Shown: positions 47,754 through 56,967, counted from the stretch's first letter. The stretch: DNA of 64,000 nucleotides from Alloacidobacterium dinghuense (GCF_014274465.1 NZ_CP060394.1:2170001-2234000); one strand, 5' to 3'. Notes: generated by a model from the sequence alone, not told the origin. Numbers and translations are program-made.

Positions 47754-49661
47754 ATGCGATTTCGACCTCCCCTGCACATTTGCGCATGCGCGATCACGGT
47801 TCTCCTTGCAGCTTTTTCTCTCAGCGGGCAGACACAGGATCAAAAGCCTGCCACTGCAACGCTTGATGAGCGGCAGATATTACACCACCTCAATTCGGTC
47901 ATTACCTGGTATCGCAAGAACAAGACGCAGATCCAGCCGGTGGGCCTTCCCACGGATGCGCTCTATCAGTCGACTGCGAACAAAATGGCGACCGAGGTAG
48001 TGGCGCTTGCATTTGCATCCGCGGAAAAGGCTGCTCCCCTTCTGCCCAGCGAGATTCCTCAGGGGGCGGCCTCAACATCGCACCAGAACCTCGTGAAGCT
48101 GCTGCAGGATACAACCACCCACAACGCTCAGTTACAGACGCAGATCAACCAGCTGAACAGCAAAATCGCTTCGGCCCGGCGCCGCGATGTACAGGCGCTG
48201 ACCGACCAGAGAGATCGCCTGCAGGGCGAACTCGATCTCGGCAAGTCGATGATCAATTCGCTGACTCAGTTGACCAGGAATTCTGAGCAGAAAGCTACAA
48301 AGAAGAAGGGGGATTCGGAAAATCAGCCCAATCCAAATGGGTTTGAAGCCAGTGTTGCGCAACTGAAGAGTACTCTGCCGGAAATTTTTGACCCTAAGAA
48401 CCAACCGGTTACCGCGTCGACTCCGCAGAACATCAATAGTCCAACTGGATTGTTCGGGGCCCTTCACAGGCTTTACGACCAATCTGTGAGCCTCCGACAA
48501 ATTGAAAGCCTTCAACTCGAGACGAACCAATTGGAGGATTTCGTCAACACCTTACGCTCGCCTCTCCGCACAGAGCTGCGAGCAACGATCCAACAGGGTC
48601 GCGCGTTGTCAACCACTGCGGATAATCCTCAACCAGGCGAGGCGCTCCCTTCAAAGCAGGACTTTGACACGCTCGCTGCCAGATTCGATCAGATTGCGGG
48701 AGTAGAAGTGCCGCTGAGCCAGGAAGTGGTGGCCCTCGACGAGAGCAAGGCGAACCTTGAGGATTGGCGCAACTCCATACGGCGCGAGTCAGGTGCGCTT
48801 TTACGTAGCGTTTTGGTCCGCGTGGGAATCATGATCGCAGTGCTTGGTTTTCTGCTACTGATTTCCGACTTATGGAAAAGGGCGACGTTTCGCTACATTG
48901 CCGACAATCGACGCAGAAGGCAATTCCTCGTCGTTCGACGATTTGTCATCGGCTTTCTGATCGGGCTGGTCTTGATCTTCAGCTTTGTTACCGAGTTCAG
49001 CGCACTGGCTACATTCGCCGGATTTCTAACGGCCGGCATCGCCGTAGGACTCCAGACCATTCTTCTGTCAGTCGCGGCGTATTTCTTCCTGATTGGTCGC
49101 TATGGTATCCGGGTGGGTGACCGCATCACGATTTCGGGCGTGACGGGCGATGTTATCGATGTCGGCTTTGTGCGGTTTTATATGCTCGAGTTGGCCGGCA
49201 CAGGCATCGACCTGCAGCCGACGGGACGCGTTGTTGCCTTTGCCAACGCCGTGCTCTTTCAGCCGACGACGCCGATGTTTAAGCAGGTTCCCGGGACGCA
49301 TTACTCATGGCATGAGATTTCGATTGGATTGCAACCTGCGGGCAATCACAAGCTGGTCGAAGAGACGATGATGCAGATTGTTCAGAGTGTCTATGAAAAA
49401 TATCAGCCGCTCCTCGACCGACAGCAACGCAGCATTGAGGAGAGGTTTGAGGTACCGTTTGCGCCGCTGAAGCCGAAGGCACAGCTCCAGCTTACGGACA
49501 CTGGGCTTGAAGCGGTGGTGCGCTATCCAGTGAGCCTGCGTCACAATGTCGAGGCCGACGACGAAATTACGCGTCGATTGCTGCAACTGATCTCGCGGAA
49601 TGGGGAACTGAAAGAGACGGTCGCTGGATTGCCGAAGATTCGATCTGCTGTTCGCGCATAA
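47754..49661 (+). CDS. MscS-family mechanosensitive ion channel with a long periplasmic coiled-coil domain
   Basis: The 635-residue protein has a signal peptide (TVLLAAFSLSGQTQ). A helical periplasmic region of about 300 residues follows, with coiled-coil stretches (LQTQINQLNSKIASARRRD). Membrane helices lie at about 350-370 and 392-450, and the pore-lining helix is TAGIAVGLQTILLSVAAYFF. The MscS beta-domain follows (GDRITISGVTGDVIDVG). It is larger than E. coli MscS (286 residues), as in the MscK/YbiO group. These channels release solutes on hypo-osmotic shock. It has no operon partner. Confidence 0.88.
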   Translation: MRFRPPLHICACAITVLLAAFSLSGQTQDQKPATATLDERQILHHLNSVITWYRKNKTQIQPVGLPTDALYQSTANKMATEVVALAFASAEKAAPLLPSEIPQGAASTSHQNLVKLLQDTTTHNAQLQTQINQLNSKIASARRRDVQALTDQRDRLQGELDLGKSMINSLTQLTRNSEQKATKKKGDSENQPNPNGFEASVAQLKSTLPEIFDPKNQPVTASTPQNINSPTGLFGALHRLYDQSVSLRQIESLQLETNQLEDFVNTLRSPLRTELRATIQQGRALSTTADNPQPGEALPSKQDFDTLAARFDQIAGVEVPLSQEVVALDESKANLEDWRNSIRRESGALLRSVLVRVGIMIAVLGFLLLISDLWKRATFRYIADNRRRRQFLVVRRFVIGFLIGLVLIFSFVTEFSALATFAGFLTAGIAVGLQTILLSVAAYFFLIGRYGIRVGDRITISGVTGDVIDVGFVRFYMLELAGTGIDLQPTGRVVAFANAVLFQPTTPMFKQVPGTHYSWHEISIGLQPAGNHKLVEETMMQIVQSVYEKYQPLLDRQQRSIEERFEVPFAPLKPKAQLQLTDTGLEAVVRYPVSLRHNVEADDEITRRLLQLISRNGELKETVAGLPKIRSAVRA

Positions 49662-49688
49662 GATTGCACTCACAGCAGCCCGTAATTC

Positions 49689-50007
49689 TTATTCGGCAAT
49701 GCCTTCTGTTTGGGCCTTTACCTTTCCGCTCTTGATGGCTTTTACGAGAGTCGCATGATCGGCTTCCGTCTGGTCGCCGTACCGCTCGGCCCAATCGGCC
49801 AGAGCTTCATCAAGAATTTTCGAATTGCCGCAGTAACTGCCGGCTCACTGGTGCGGGAATGAGCGCGTGCCAGGATAGTGCCACAGGCCCAGGCAACAAA
49901 GTTGAACGACTCGCCGCTCAGTCCCAAGGACCGACTACCGTTTCGTCGAAGTCGTTTAAATCAAATACGAGGTCGCGCTGTGGCGTACCGAAAAAACCGA
50001 AGTTGTT
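49689..50007 (-). pseudogene. DUF2252 protein remnant (internally deleted and frameshifted)
   Basis: Three pieces of a DUF2252 protein are present in order on the minus strand. The first (NNFGFFGTPQRDLVFDLNDF, then DETVVGPW) is at 49921-50007 and ends in a stop. The second (SFNFVAWACGTILARAHSR) is at about 49820-49915 in another frame. The third (KILDEALADWAERYGDQT, then HATLVKAIKSGKVKA) follows after a second shift near 49817 and ends at 49689. The roughly 200 residues that normally separate the first two pieces are missing. The gene is clearly dead. Confidence 0.7.
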
Positions 50008-50157
50008 ACCTTCAGCTTTGCCTTTGTCATTCGCCCTGGCAGCGGCTGGCACATGCCGGGAATGCCGTTCTACCTGGCGGCTCTCTTCGTCTTCATGTCG
50101 CTGATCCTCGCGCTCTTCGTAACGCGGCGACAGGGAAGTGTCGGGACCAGCAATTAA
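50008..50157 (+). pseudogene. C-terminal fragment of an MFS transporter
   Basis: A plus-strand frame reads VTFSFAFVIRPGSGWHMPG and then PFYLAALFVFMSLILALFVT before a stop at 50155-50157. The last part is a transmembrane helix like the final one of TetA-type MFS efflux proteins, where a PG-xPF-LAA pattern is common. No start or upstream helices exist. The fragment abuts the DUF2252 remnant exactly, so a deletion probably joined them. Confidence 0.5.
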
Positions 50158-50163
50158 AAAGTT

Positions 50164-50207
50164 GTCATCCTGAGCGGAGCACCGAAGGTGCGCAGTCGAG
50201 GACCTGC
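50164..50207. repeat. Dispersed repeat copy 1 (GTCATCCTGAGCGGAGC...GGACCTGC)
   Basis: This stretch starts GTCATCCTGAGCGGAGC and ends GAGGACCTGC. A diverged copy lies at 52106-52145 and a shorter one at 59652-59678. All three are in spaces between genes. Repeats of this type are widespread in acidobacterial genomes. Confidence 0.6.
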
Positions 50208-50276
50208 TGTTCCGCAAACCAGCGACAAATGTGTGCGTGGGTCGGTGTCCAATTTATTCAGCAACCTTTGGGTGCG

Positions 50277-50307
50277 CCATCCTTTCGCGTTCTTTGCGAA
50301 AGGGTGG
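50277..50307. repeat. 12-bp hairpin repeat, possible bidirectional terminator
   Basis: CCATCCTTTCGC at 50277-50288 pairs with GCGAAAGGGTGG at 50296-50307 (12 bp, one G-T pair) around the loop GTTCTTT. It lies 24 bases past the stop of the amidohydrolase gene, where a terminator is expected, but has no T-tract on the minus strand. It may be a repeat element used as a transcription stop. Confidence 0.55.
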
Positions 50308-50330
50308 GATCAATCCACAGCCGCAGGGTC

Positions 50331-52070
50331 CTAACGCGCCTTCACGCCAGCCTGATATACCGTCTGCCCGTTCACCACTGTCCGCAAGACCTGCGTCCTC
50401 AAAATCTCAGGCGGAGCGACAGAGGTAATATCACGATCCAGCACAACAAAGTCGGCAAGATAGCCATTCGCCAGCTTGCCTTTCCTGCTCTCCGCAAATT
50501 CGGCGTAAGCAGACCCCTGCGTATACGCATAAATCGCCTGCCAGATCGTGAGTTTTTGCTCCGGGAAATAGGTCTGCGTCCCCGCCTCATTCATGCGCGT
50601 CACCGCGCAATACACGCCGCGATACGGCGTGATCGGCTCAACCGGATAATCGGTACCGAACGCAAGCGGCACACCCGCATCCAGAAATGACTTCCAGGCA
50701 TACGCATACTTGGCGCGATCCGGCCCCAAACGCTGCTCGGCCCAGTTCATATCGGTGAGCAGATGGTTCGGCTGCATCGAAGCAATCACGCCCAGCTGTT
50801 TGTAGCGCGCAAAATCCGCCGGGTCGACCACCTGCGAATGCTCAATGCGATTGCGCGAACCCGTCAGGGTCGCGTGGATGATCTTGCGCCCGTTAGGAGC
50901 GCGCATTGTCTGCATATCAGCCTTCAGCGGCCCAGAACCCTGTGCCGCCGCAAACGCATCCAGAGCCATACTCACCGCGCGATCGCCAATCGCGTGAAAG
51001 CCCATCTGAAAACCAGCCTGCGCGCGCTCAATCGCCATCTGGTTCAGTTGCGCCTGCTGATAGCGCGGAATCCCCGAGTTGCCCGGATCGTCGCCATATG
51101 GAGCCTTCAGAGCCGCCGTCCGCGACCCTAGAGACCCGTCCATAAAACCCTTCAGCATCGTGGTATGCAACATCGCATCATCTGCCGGATGATACGCGCG
51201 ATGCTGCTTCAGCAGATCCACAGAAGCATTGAACGGCAGCCATTCGCTGATGCGAGCCGGAAGCTTGCCTTCCTTTTCCAGTTGCTCGTAGACCAAAAAA
51301 TCTTCCCAGTCAGAATTGTCCTGAACCGAAGTGACGCCATGCTCGACCGCATCCGCCAGCGCCAGTTCAATCCCACGCCGCCGCAGCTCCGGAGTAGGCG
51401 GCGGAATTACCTTGTCGATCAGCGCCTGTGCCGTCTCACGAATAATGCCCGTAGCCACGCCATTCGCGTCGCGATCGATCTTGCCGCCCTGCGGATCAGG
51501 CGTCGTCTTCGTGATCCCGGCCGCATTCAACGCTGCTGTGTTGGCAATCGCAATATGCCCGTCTACGCGAACCAGAAACGCCGGATGCCCGCCTGCAGCA
51601 GCATCGAGATCCGCCTTCGTCGGCAGCGTCTTCGAAGCCCAGAGCGTGTGATCCCATCCCCCTCCCGTAAGCCAGGCACCCGGAGCAGCCGCCTGAGCCG
51701 CAGCCTTCACTCGCTCCTGCATCTCCGCAAGCGACTTCGTCCCCGTTACATCCACCGAAAGCTTGATCCGCCCCGCATCTCCCAGATGCGCGTGCGCATC
51801 ATTGAACCCCGGCATCACAAACGCCCCGCCAAGATCCACCATCTTGGTCGAAGCACCCTGCAGCTTCTTCACATCGGCATCCGTTCCGGAAGCCACAACC
51901 ACCCCACCGCGAACAGCAATCGCCGAAACCCGCTGCGGCTGCGCCGCCTCAAGATCGACGCCGGTAAGAATATTGCCGTGAAAATAAATTGTGTCGGCAG
52001 GAGTAGCCGTCTGCGCTGAAACACAAGCAGAAATCAAAAGAGAAGGGAAGAGAAGAAGGATTGCTTTCAC
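50331..52070 (-). CDS. Exported amidohydrolase (YtcJ-like, amidohydrolase 3 family)
   Basis: This 579-residue protein has a signal peptide (ILLLFPSLLISACVSAQ), which includes a Cys but a poor lipobox (SACV). The metal-binding HxH is in GFNDAHAHLGDAG, further family motifs are TGGGWDHTLW and LVRVDGHIAIANTAAL, and a late Asp is in AFGTDYPVEPITPYRG. YtcJ-like enzymes hydrolyse N-substituted formamides or similar amides, but the substrate is unknown here. It is an isolated leftward gene, with repeats on both sides and the M20 gene upstream. Confidence 0.88.
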   Translation of the reverse strand: MKAILLLFPSLLISACVSAQTATPADTIYFHGNILTGVDLEAAQPQRVSAIAVRGGVVVASGTDADVKKLQGASTKMVDLGGAFVMPGFNDAHAHLGDAGRIKLSVDVTGTKSLAEMQERVKAAAQAAAPGAWLTGGGWDHTLWASKTLPTKADLDAAAGGHPAFLVRVDGHIAIANTAALNAAGITKTTPDPQGGKIDRDANGVATGIIRETAQALIDKVIPPPTPELRRRGIELALADAVEHGVTSVQDNSDWEDFLVYEQLEKEGKLPARISEWLPFNASVDLLKQHRAYHPADDAMLHTTMLKGFMDGSLGSRTAALKAPYGDDPGNSGIPRYQQAQLNQMAIERAQAGFQMGFHAIGDRAVSMALDAFAAAQGSGPLKADMQTMRAPNGRKIIHATLTGSRNRIEHSQVVDPADFARYKQLGVIASMQPNHLLTDMNWAEQRLGPDRAKYAYAWKSFLDAGVPLAFGTDYPVEPITPYRGVYCAVTRMNEAGTQTYFPEQKLTIWQAIYAYTQGSAYAEFAESRKGKLANGYLADFVVLDRDITSVAPPEILRTQVLRTVVNGQTVYQAGVKAR

Positions 52071-52105
52071 GAATCGGAGTCTAACATCTCGATAAATTGA
52101 TGGCT

Positions 52106-52145
52106 GTCATCCTGACACTGAACGAAGTGAAGGGGAAGGACCTGC
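52106..52145. repeat. Dispersed repeat copy 2 (GTCATCCTGACACTG...AAGGACCTGC)
   Basis: This is a diverged copy of the element at 50164, starting GTCATCCTGA and ending GGAAGGACCTGC, between the M20 peptidase and amidohydrolase genes. The middle differs (ACTGAACGAAGTGAAGGG), as expected for a drifting repeat family. Confidence 0.55.
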
Positions 52146-52174
52146 TTTTTTCGCTTGTGAATCACAGGAGAAGT

Positions 52175-53404
52175 TCACGAGCAGCAAGCTAGCAGCAGTA
52201 ATAAAATTCGCCGCAGTCCAAGCTCGCGCCCGCGCGCGTCATACCACTCGTTGCGCGTATGAATCCCGCCGCCATCGCCGCCCGCTCCGAGAGAAAGCGC
52301 GGGCACTCCCAATGACAGCGGAATATTCGCATCCGTGGAAGCAATCCGCGTCTCGGAGCGAATCCCGAGATGACGATCCACCGCCCGCAAATTCTCAAAG
52401 ATGATCGAGTGCTCCGCCAGAGCCCCGGCAGGCCGGTCGCCAATCATTTCAATCGAAAATCGCAGCGCATGCTCCCGCTTCACACCCTCGTTGGCTTCGA
52501 TCACCGCGTCTTCCACCGCGCGATGAATCTCCACCTCCAGTCGGATCAACTGCTCAGCATCCGTCGACCGAGCATCAAAGCGCGCCGTCACCTGTTCTGG
52601 AATCGCGTTCACCGAAGTACCACCCTCAATTGTGCCGACATTGAGCGTAGTTCTGGGCTTCGTAGACAAATTCAGATCGCCAAGCCCCGCAATTGCCCGG
52701 CTCAGCACTACCACTGGATTCGCGCGTCCCGCATCCGTCCAAGAATGCCCACCCGGTCCCGCAATGGTCACAAGATACCGCCGGCTTCCCAGCGCATGCG
52801 TCACAGCCACTTCGTGTCCCGCTCCATCCAACACAACGTGTGCCGCCACGCGATCGCGCAGCGGAGCATGCTGATAAAAATGCCGCATGCCGCGCAGATT
52901 GCCCTCACCCTCTTCGCCCACATTGCCAACAAAAACAAGATCGCAAGCCGGACGAATCCCCGCATGGCCCAGTGCCGCCGCGACCGCGAGCAGCGCCGCC
53001 ACGCCTGCGCCGTTGTCGCATGCTCCCGGAGCAGTCAGCCGCGTCCCATTAAGCTGTGGCTCAATCGGAGTATCAGCAGGGAAGACCGTATCAATATGCG
53101 CCGAAAGCAGCACACACGCGCCGCCGCTCTCCTCGCCGCGATAGACGCCGACCGCATTCCCAATCCCGTCCAGCCCAACATCATCCAGCTCCAGCTCGCG
53201 AAATTTCCCGCACAGCCACTCCGCGCGCGGCCCCTCGCCAAACGGAGGCGCAGCCACCATCACCAGTTCCTGCTGCCACGCCATAATCTGCTGTTCATGC
53301 AGATGCAGCCAGCCAAACGCCTCATGCACGGGCCGGAGCGAGGCGAGTTGGCCGATGCGCGCAAACGCAGTAGCCAAACCCGCCGCTGGACCCGTAACCG
53401 CCAT
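52175..53404 (-). CDS. M20-family metallopeptidase
   Basis: The ATG at 53404, 23 bases after the truA stop, is preferred over a GTG at 53452 that lies inside truA; the product has 409 residues. Zinc ligands of the M20 family are visible: His and Asp in SAHIDTVFP, Asp in GACDNGAG, Glu-Glu in VGEEGEGNL and His in GGIHTRNEWYD. The dimerisation region is around GGHSWTDAGRANPV. These enzymes cleave peptides or acyl-amino acids; the PepT-like and carboxypeptidase G2-like groups are closest. The C-terminus ends LLLLACCS. It is probably cotranscribed with truA. Confidence 0.86.
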   Translation of the reverse strand: MAVTGPAAGLATAFARIGQLASLRPVHEAFGWLHLHEQQIMAWQQELVMVAAPPFGEGPRAEWLCGKFRELELDDVGLDGIGNAVGVYRGEESGGACVLLSAHIDTVFPADTPIEPQLNGTRLTAPGACDNGAGVAALLAVAAALGHAGIRPACDLVFVGNVGEEGEGNLRGMRHFYQHAPLRDRVAAHVVLDGAGHEVAVTHALGSRRYLVTIAGPGGHSWTDAGRANPVVVLSRAIAGLGDLNLSTKPRTTLNVGTIEGGTSVNAIPEQVTARFDARSTDAEQLIRLEVEIHRAVEDAVIEANEGVKREHALRFSIEMIGDRPAGALAEHSIIFENLRAVDRHLGIRSETRIASTDANIPLSLGVPALSLGAGGDGGGIHTRNEWYDARGRELGLRRILLLLLACCS

Positions 53405-53427
53405 AACTTTGAGCGTAGCACCAGCCG

Positions 53428-54258
53428 TCAATACTCCACTGAAATCAGCCACAAACCCCGAGCCGGAGCCGTTGCTCCGGCAGCCGTCCGCGACCGCGCC
53501 TCCAGAATCCGCTTCATTTCCGTAGCCGCAATATGGCCGCGCCCCACATCCAGAAAAGTACCGACCAGATTTCGCACCATGTGATGCAGAAACGCTGACC
53601 CATGCACCCGATACACCAGCAAATCCGAATCAACGCAATCCCAGCGCGAAGAGAAGATCGTCCTCACCGTAGAAGCACCTTCACCCTGATCTGAGATCGA
53701 ATCAGAGATCGTATTCGGGGCCGATCGCCTCGCCAGATCCGGATCGCTGGCCGCAAACGAAGCAAAGTCATGCTCGCCAACCACCACGGCAGCCGCCTCC
53801 CGCATCGCATCCAGATCCAGCGGCCAGTTCAACGCATAGACATACCGCGAAATCCACGGCGGGCAGATCTCCCCACGAAAAATCCGGTACTCATATCGCT
53901 TTCCAACGGCGCTATGCCGCGCATGAAAGTCAGGTGCAACACTCGCCGCCTCCAGCACCCGAATTGAAGCCGGTAGGGCGCGGTTCAACGCTCGATGAAA
54001 ATTCGCCGCCGGAATCGCCGCCGCCATGGCAAAACTAGCCACCTGTCCCAGCGCATGAACCCCAGCATCCGTTCGCCCGCTGCCCTGCGGCAGAACCCGC
54101 TCGCCGGTGATGCGCTCAATCGCATCCGCCAGCGTGCCTTGAATCGTCACCTGATCCGGTTGCACCTGCCAGCCATGGAAGTCCGTGCCGTCATACGCCA
54201 GCACCAGCTTCCACCCCGATACCCCCGGCTCGCCGCGTTCGCGAATTTTCTCAACCAT
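53428..54258 (-). CDS. truA: tRNA pseudouridine synthase A
   Basis: The 276-residue protein has the TruA motifs AYDGTDFHGWQVQPDQVTIQ, the catalytic Asp in GSGRTDAGVHALGQ, and VYRVHGSAFLHHMVRNLVG. It makes pseudouridine at positions 38-40 in the anticodon arm of tRNAs. The length is typical. The start ATG is at 54258. The M20 peptidase gene follows closely downstream. Confidence 0.95.
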   Translation of the reverse strand: MVEKIRERGEPGVSGWKLVLAYDGTDFHGWQVQPDQVTIQGTLADAIERITGERVLPQGSGRTDAGVHALGQVASFAMAAAIPAANFHRALNRALPASIRVLEAASVAPDFHARHSAVGKRYEYRIFRGEICPPWISRYVYALNWPLDLDAMREAAAVVVGEHDFASFAASDPDLARRSAPNTISDSISDQGEGASTVRTIFSSRWDCVDSDLLVYRVHGSAFLHHMVRNLVGTFLDVGRGHIAATEMKRILEARSRTAAGATAPARGLWLISVEY

Positions 54259-54592
54259 TTAGAGCGTCCAAACGCGAGCATAGAACATCTAGAGTCTGAA
54301 GATTCGTACTTTTAGGAAGGACAGAGACGGGGCACTTGAGAACCAGGTCTCAACAGGCCTGCGATATACTCAGCTTTTCCTGTCACGGTGGTGATTTTGC
54401 GTCTGTTTTCTACGACATGTCTGTCGAATCCACGGAACGAAGCCGGGATGAATCGCGTATAGACGAGGAGTAACGCCCAAGTTACGCAACCATAAACCAG
54501 TGTGCTCTTGAGCAGCGCGAGGGCGCACACGAGGAAGCCAGCCGCGTCTGAAAATGCCGTATCTGCGTCTGGAACGTGACCGCTGTAATTAG
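54259..54592. other. Intergenic region before the TolC-family gene
   Basis: The 334 bases hold the divergent upstream regions of truA and the TolC-family gene. A leftward frame (54312-54530) codes for a hydrophobic stretch (LVYGCVTWALLLVYTRF) but lacks a ribosome binding site and a clear start, so it is not called a gene. No tRNA or obvious promoter was found. Confidence 0.4.
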
Positions 54593-56863
54593 ATGGAGAG
54601 GCGAATGGAATTTTTGAGTGAACGCCGCGAAGTATCGAAGTTGAAATCGGTTGGGAAAGGCGCGTTCTTTTTGAAATTGCGGGCCACAGCTGCCATTACC
54701 ATGCTGCTTGCCAGCACCGCCCCGACATGGGCGCTCGGCCAGCAGACACAGCAGCCCCCGACGACTGCCCAGGCTACGACCCCGGCCGCCGCGCCGGCCA
54801 ATGCGCAACAGACATTTCCAACGGAGCCGGCCCCGAACTTTACCCAGCCGCTCTATATGCGCGACACGCCGTATGACTTTTCGAAGCCGCGCGGGTACTG
54901 GCCAAACCCCATTGCTCCTTACAAACCGCTCAACCCGGCGTCGCCCCGCTTCAGCAATTCGGTCCGGCTCGACGATCTGGTCAAGAACGGCAAAATTTAT
55001 CTCAGCATGAGCGACGCAGTTTTACTCGCGCTTGAAAATAACTACGACATCGCCATCCAGCGCCTCACGCTCGATATCGCTGATACCGACATCATGCGCG
55101 CGAAATCCGGCTCCAACCTGCTGCTCGGCGTCAGCAGCGGTCTTGTCACCAACACCCTCGGCGGCGCAGGCACCACCGTCACCGGAGGCGGCGGTCCCGG
55201 TGGAACAAGCGCAGCCGTGGGCGGCGCGGGTACCGGTACCGGCGGTCAGGCGCTCACCACCAGCGGGACCGGACCGGCCCCTGGAAACTTCGATCCGGCA
55301 CTCACGGGCAGCATCGAGCTTCAGCGCCAGACCATTCCGCAAAGCACTCCCGCGTTCGCCGGCGCCCCGGCGCTGTCGCAGAACACGAACCAATACAACT
55401 TCAACTACGCCCAGGATTTCATCACCGGCACGAATCTGAAAGTAGGGTTTAACAACAGCTACCAGACCACCGCGAACGTCTTTGCTGCCTACAGCCCGCA
55501 GCTGTCTTCGACCTTCAACGCGCAGATCACCCAGCATCTTTTGTATGGCTTCGGTTGGGGCGTCAACGGCCGCTTCATCGTCCAGGCCAAGAACGACCGC
55601 CGTATCGCCGATTCGGCCTTCCGTCAGCAGCTTCTCTTCACCATCAATCAGATCGAGAACATCTATTGGGGATTGGTCAGCGCCTACGAGGACCTGCAGG
55701 CCAAGAATCGTGCTCTGCAGCAGTCCTCCCAGCTGGCTTCTGATAACGAGAAGCAACTCCAGATCGGTACGCTGGCTCCGCTCGACGTAGTAAGCGCCAA
55801 CAGCGCGGTCGAACAGGACAAGCAAGCAGTCATCGCGTCGCAAAGCAATCTCGAATATCAGCAGCTGGTCATGAAACAGGCCATTGCGCGCAGCCTGGAA
55901 GATCCAACCCTTGCGAATGCGCCAGTCATTCCCACCGATCGCATCAGCCTGATCGAAATGCCTGAGGAGCGCCGCTCGGCTGATGACCTGGTGCGGCAGG
56001 CAGACGCGAATAGTCCGGCTATCGAGCAGTCCCTCCTCGCCATCAAGAACGATGAGATCACGCTGAAAGGCGCAAAGAGCGGCCTCCTGCCGACGCTCGA
56101 CGTCTACGGCTTTTATGGAGCCTCGGCCCTGGGCGGCTCGCAGAATCCCAACTGCGTCAACTTTGGAGCATCGGGTACGGTCCCTTGCCCTCCCGGACAA
56201 TACCCCAGCGTCGACTACAGCACCACCTTCTCCAATCTCTTCAACAGCAGCGGTCCGAACAAGGGCGTGGGCTTCAATCTTAGCGTTCCAATCCGCAACC
56301 GCTTCGCGCAGTCTGTGCAGGAGCGTTCAGAACTTGAGTACCGCCAGGCGCAGATGCGTTTGCAGCAGCTCTACGTGCAGACGCGCATGAACGTGGTCAA
56401 CGCGCAGTTTGCCCTCACCAACGATCGCGCTGCGGTGCAATCGGCGCTGGCCACGCGTGACTACGATCAGCAGAGCCTCGACGCAGAGCTCAAGAAGCTG
56501 CATCTCGGCGCATCCACGACAGCCCTGGTGCTGCAGCAGCAGCGTGCTCTGGCCATCGCGGAGAACACCGTGATCTCGTCGACAGCAAAGTACGCCATCG
56601 ACCGCGCCGCGCTTGGACAGATCCTGGCCGCCACGCTGGACCGTTTCGGCATCAGCATCACCGAAGCGGCAACCGGAAACATCTCGCAGGCGCCCATCGT
56701 CCCGGGGCTTCAGCCAGCGAAGTCGCTGCCGGAAGTGACGCTTCCGGCACAACAGCAGAACCTGCAGCAACAAGAGCAACGGCCTGTGCCTGAACCACAG
56801 GCCCGGCCGCAGTCGCAACCGTTGCCGCCACAGCCAACACAGCCGCAACCCCAGCCACACTAA
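54593..56863 (+). CDS. Large TolC-family outer membrane protein with Gly-rich insert and Pro/Gln tail
   Basis: This 756-residue protein has a signal peptide (AITMLLASTAPTWALGQQ) and the two repeated helical coiled-coil halves of outer membrane efflux proteins (SMSDAVLLALENNYDIAIQR and SAYEDLQAKNRALQQSSQLA). It is far longer than TolC (about 470 residues). A Gly-rich insert lies at about 190-231 (TVTGGGGPGGTSAAVGG), and the last 45 residues are Pro/Gln-rich (PQPTQPQPQPH). No membrane-fusion protein or inner membrane pump lies next to it. An ATG at 54605 with GGAGAGG directly before it is an alternative start. Confidence 0.85.
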   Translation: MERRMEFLSERREVSKLKSVGKGAFFLKLRATAAITMLLASTAPTWALGQQTQQPPTTAQATTPAAAPANAQQTFPTEPAPNFTQPLYMRDTPYDFSKPRGYWPNPIAPYKPLNPASPRFSNSVRLDDLVKNGKIYLSMSDAVLLALENNYDIAIQRLTLDIADTDIMRAKSGSNLLLGVSSGLVTNTLGGAGTTVTGGGGPGGTSAAVGGAGTGTGGQALTTSGTGPAPGNFDPALTGSIELQRQTIPQSTPAFAGAPALSQNTNQYNFNYAQDFITGTNLKVGFNNSYQTTANVFAAYSPQLSSTFNAQITQHLLYGFGWGVNGRFIVQAKNDRRIADSAFRQQLLFTINQIENIYWGLVSAYEDLQAKNRALQQSSQLASDNEKQLQIGTLAPLDVVSANSAVEQDKQAVIASQSNLEYQQLVMKQAIARSLEDPTLANAPVIPTDRISLIEMPEERRSADDLVRQADANSPAIEQSLLAIKNDEITLKGAKSGLLPTLDVYGFYGASALGGSQNPNCVNFGASGTVPCPPGQYPSVDYSTTFSNLFNSSGPNKGVGFNLSVPIRNRFAQSVQERSELEYRQAQMRLQQLYVQTRMNVVNAQFALTNDRAAVQSALATRDYDQQSLDAELKKLHLGASTTALVLQQQRALAIAENTVISSTAKYAIDRAALGQILAATLDRFGISITEAATGNISQAPIVPGLQPAKSLPEVTLPAQQQNLQQQEQRPVPEPQARPQSQPLPPQPTQPQPQPH

Positions 56864-56882
56864 GAATCAGCAGAACGCACGG

Positions 56883-56919
56883 AAGGCCCGGTTCATCATC
56901 GCCGGGCCTTTTACTTTTC
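56883..56919 (+). terminator. Strong Rho-independent terminator after the TolC-family gene
   Basis: AAGGCCCGG (56883-56891) pairs perfectly with CCGGGCCTT (56902-56910) around a 10-base loop, followed by TTACTTTTCT. It lies 19 bases past the stop codon. Confidence 0.9.
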
Positions 56920-56967
56920 TCCAGGTGAATGGAAGACTCTCCTATCAAGCAGGAGGGAATCATCCGC

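Noticed and set aside
49878-50690. Open frame of 270 codons on the plus strand over the decayed region
   Set aside because: It crosses the DUF2252 and MFS remnants, a repeat and the end of the amidohydrolase gene, and the product has no recognisable domain.
52370-53584. Open frame of 404 codons on the plus strand
   Set aside because: It lies antisense to the M20 peptidase and truA genes, whose products carry clear family motifs. The plus-strand product is Arg/His-rich with no domain.
54312-54530. Minus-strand frame with a hydrophobic helix before the TolC-family gene
   Set aside because: No start codon with a Shine-Dalgarno and no recognised family. The hydrophobic stretch alone is not enough.
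55022-56200. Open frame of 392 codons on the minus strand
   Set aside because: It is antisense to the TolC-family gene. Its sequence is a compositional shadow of GC-rich coding DNA.
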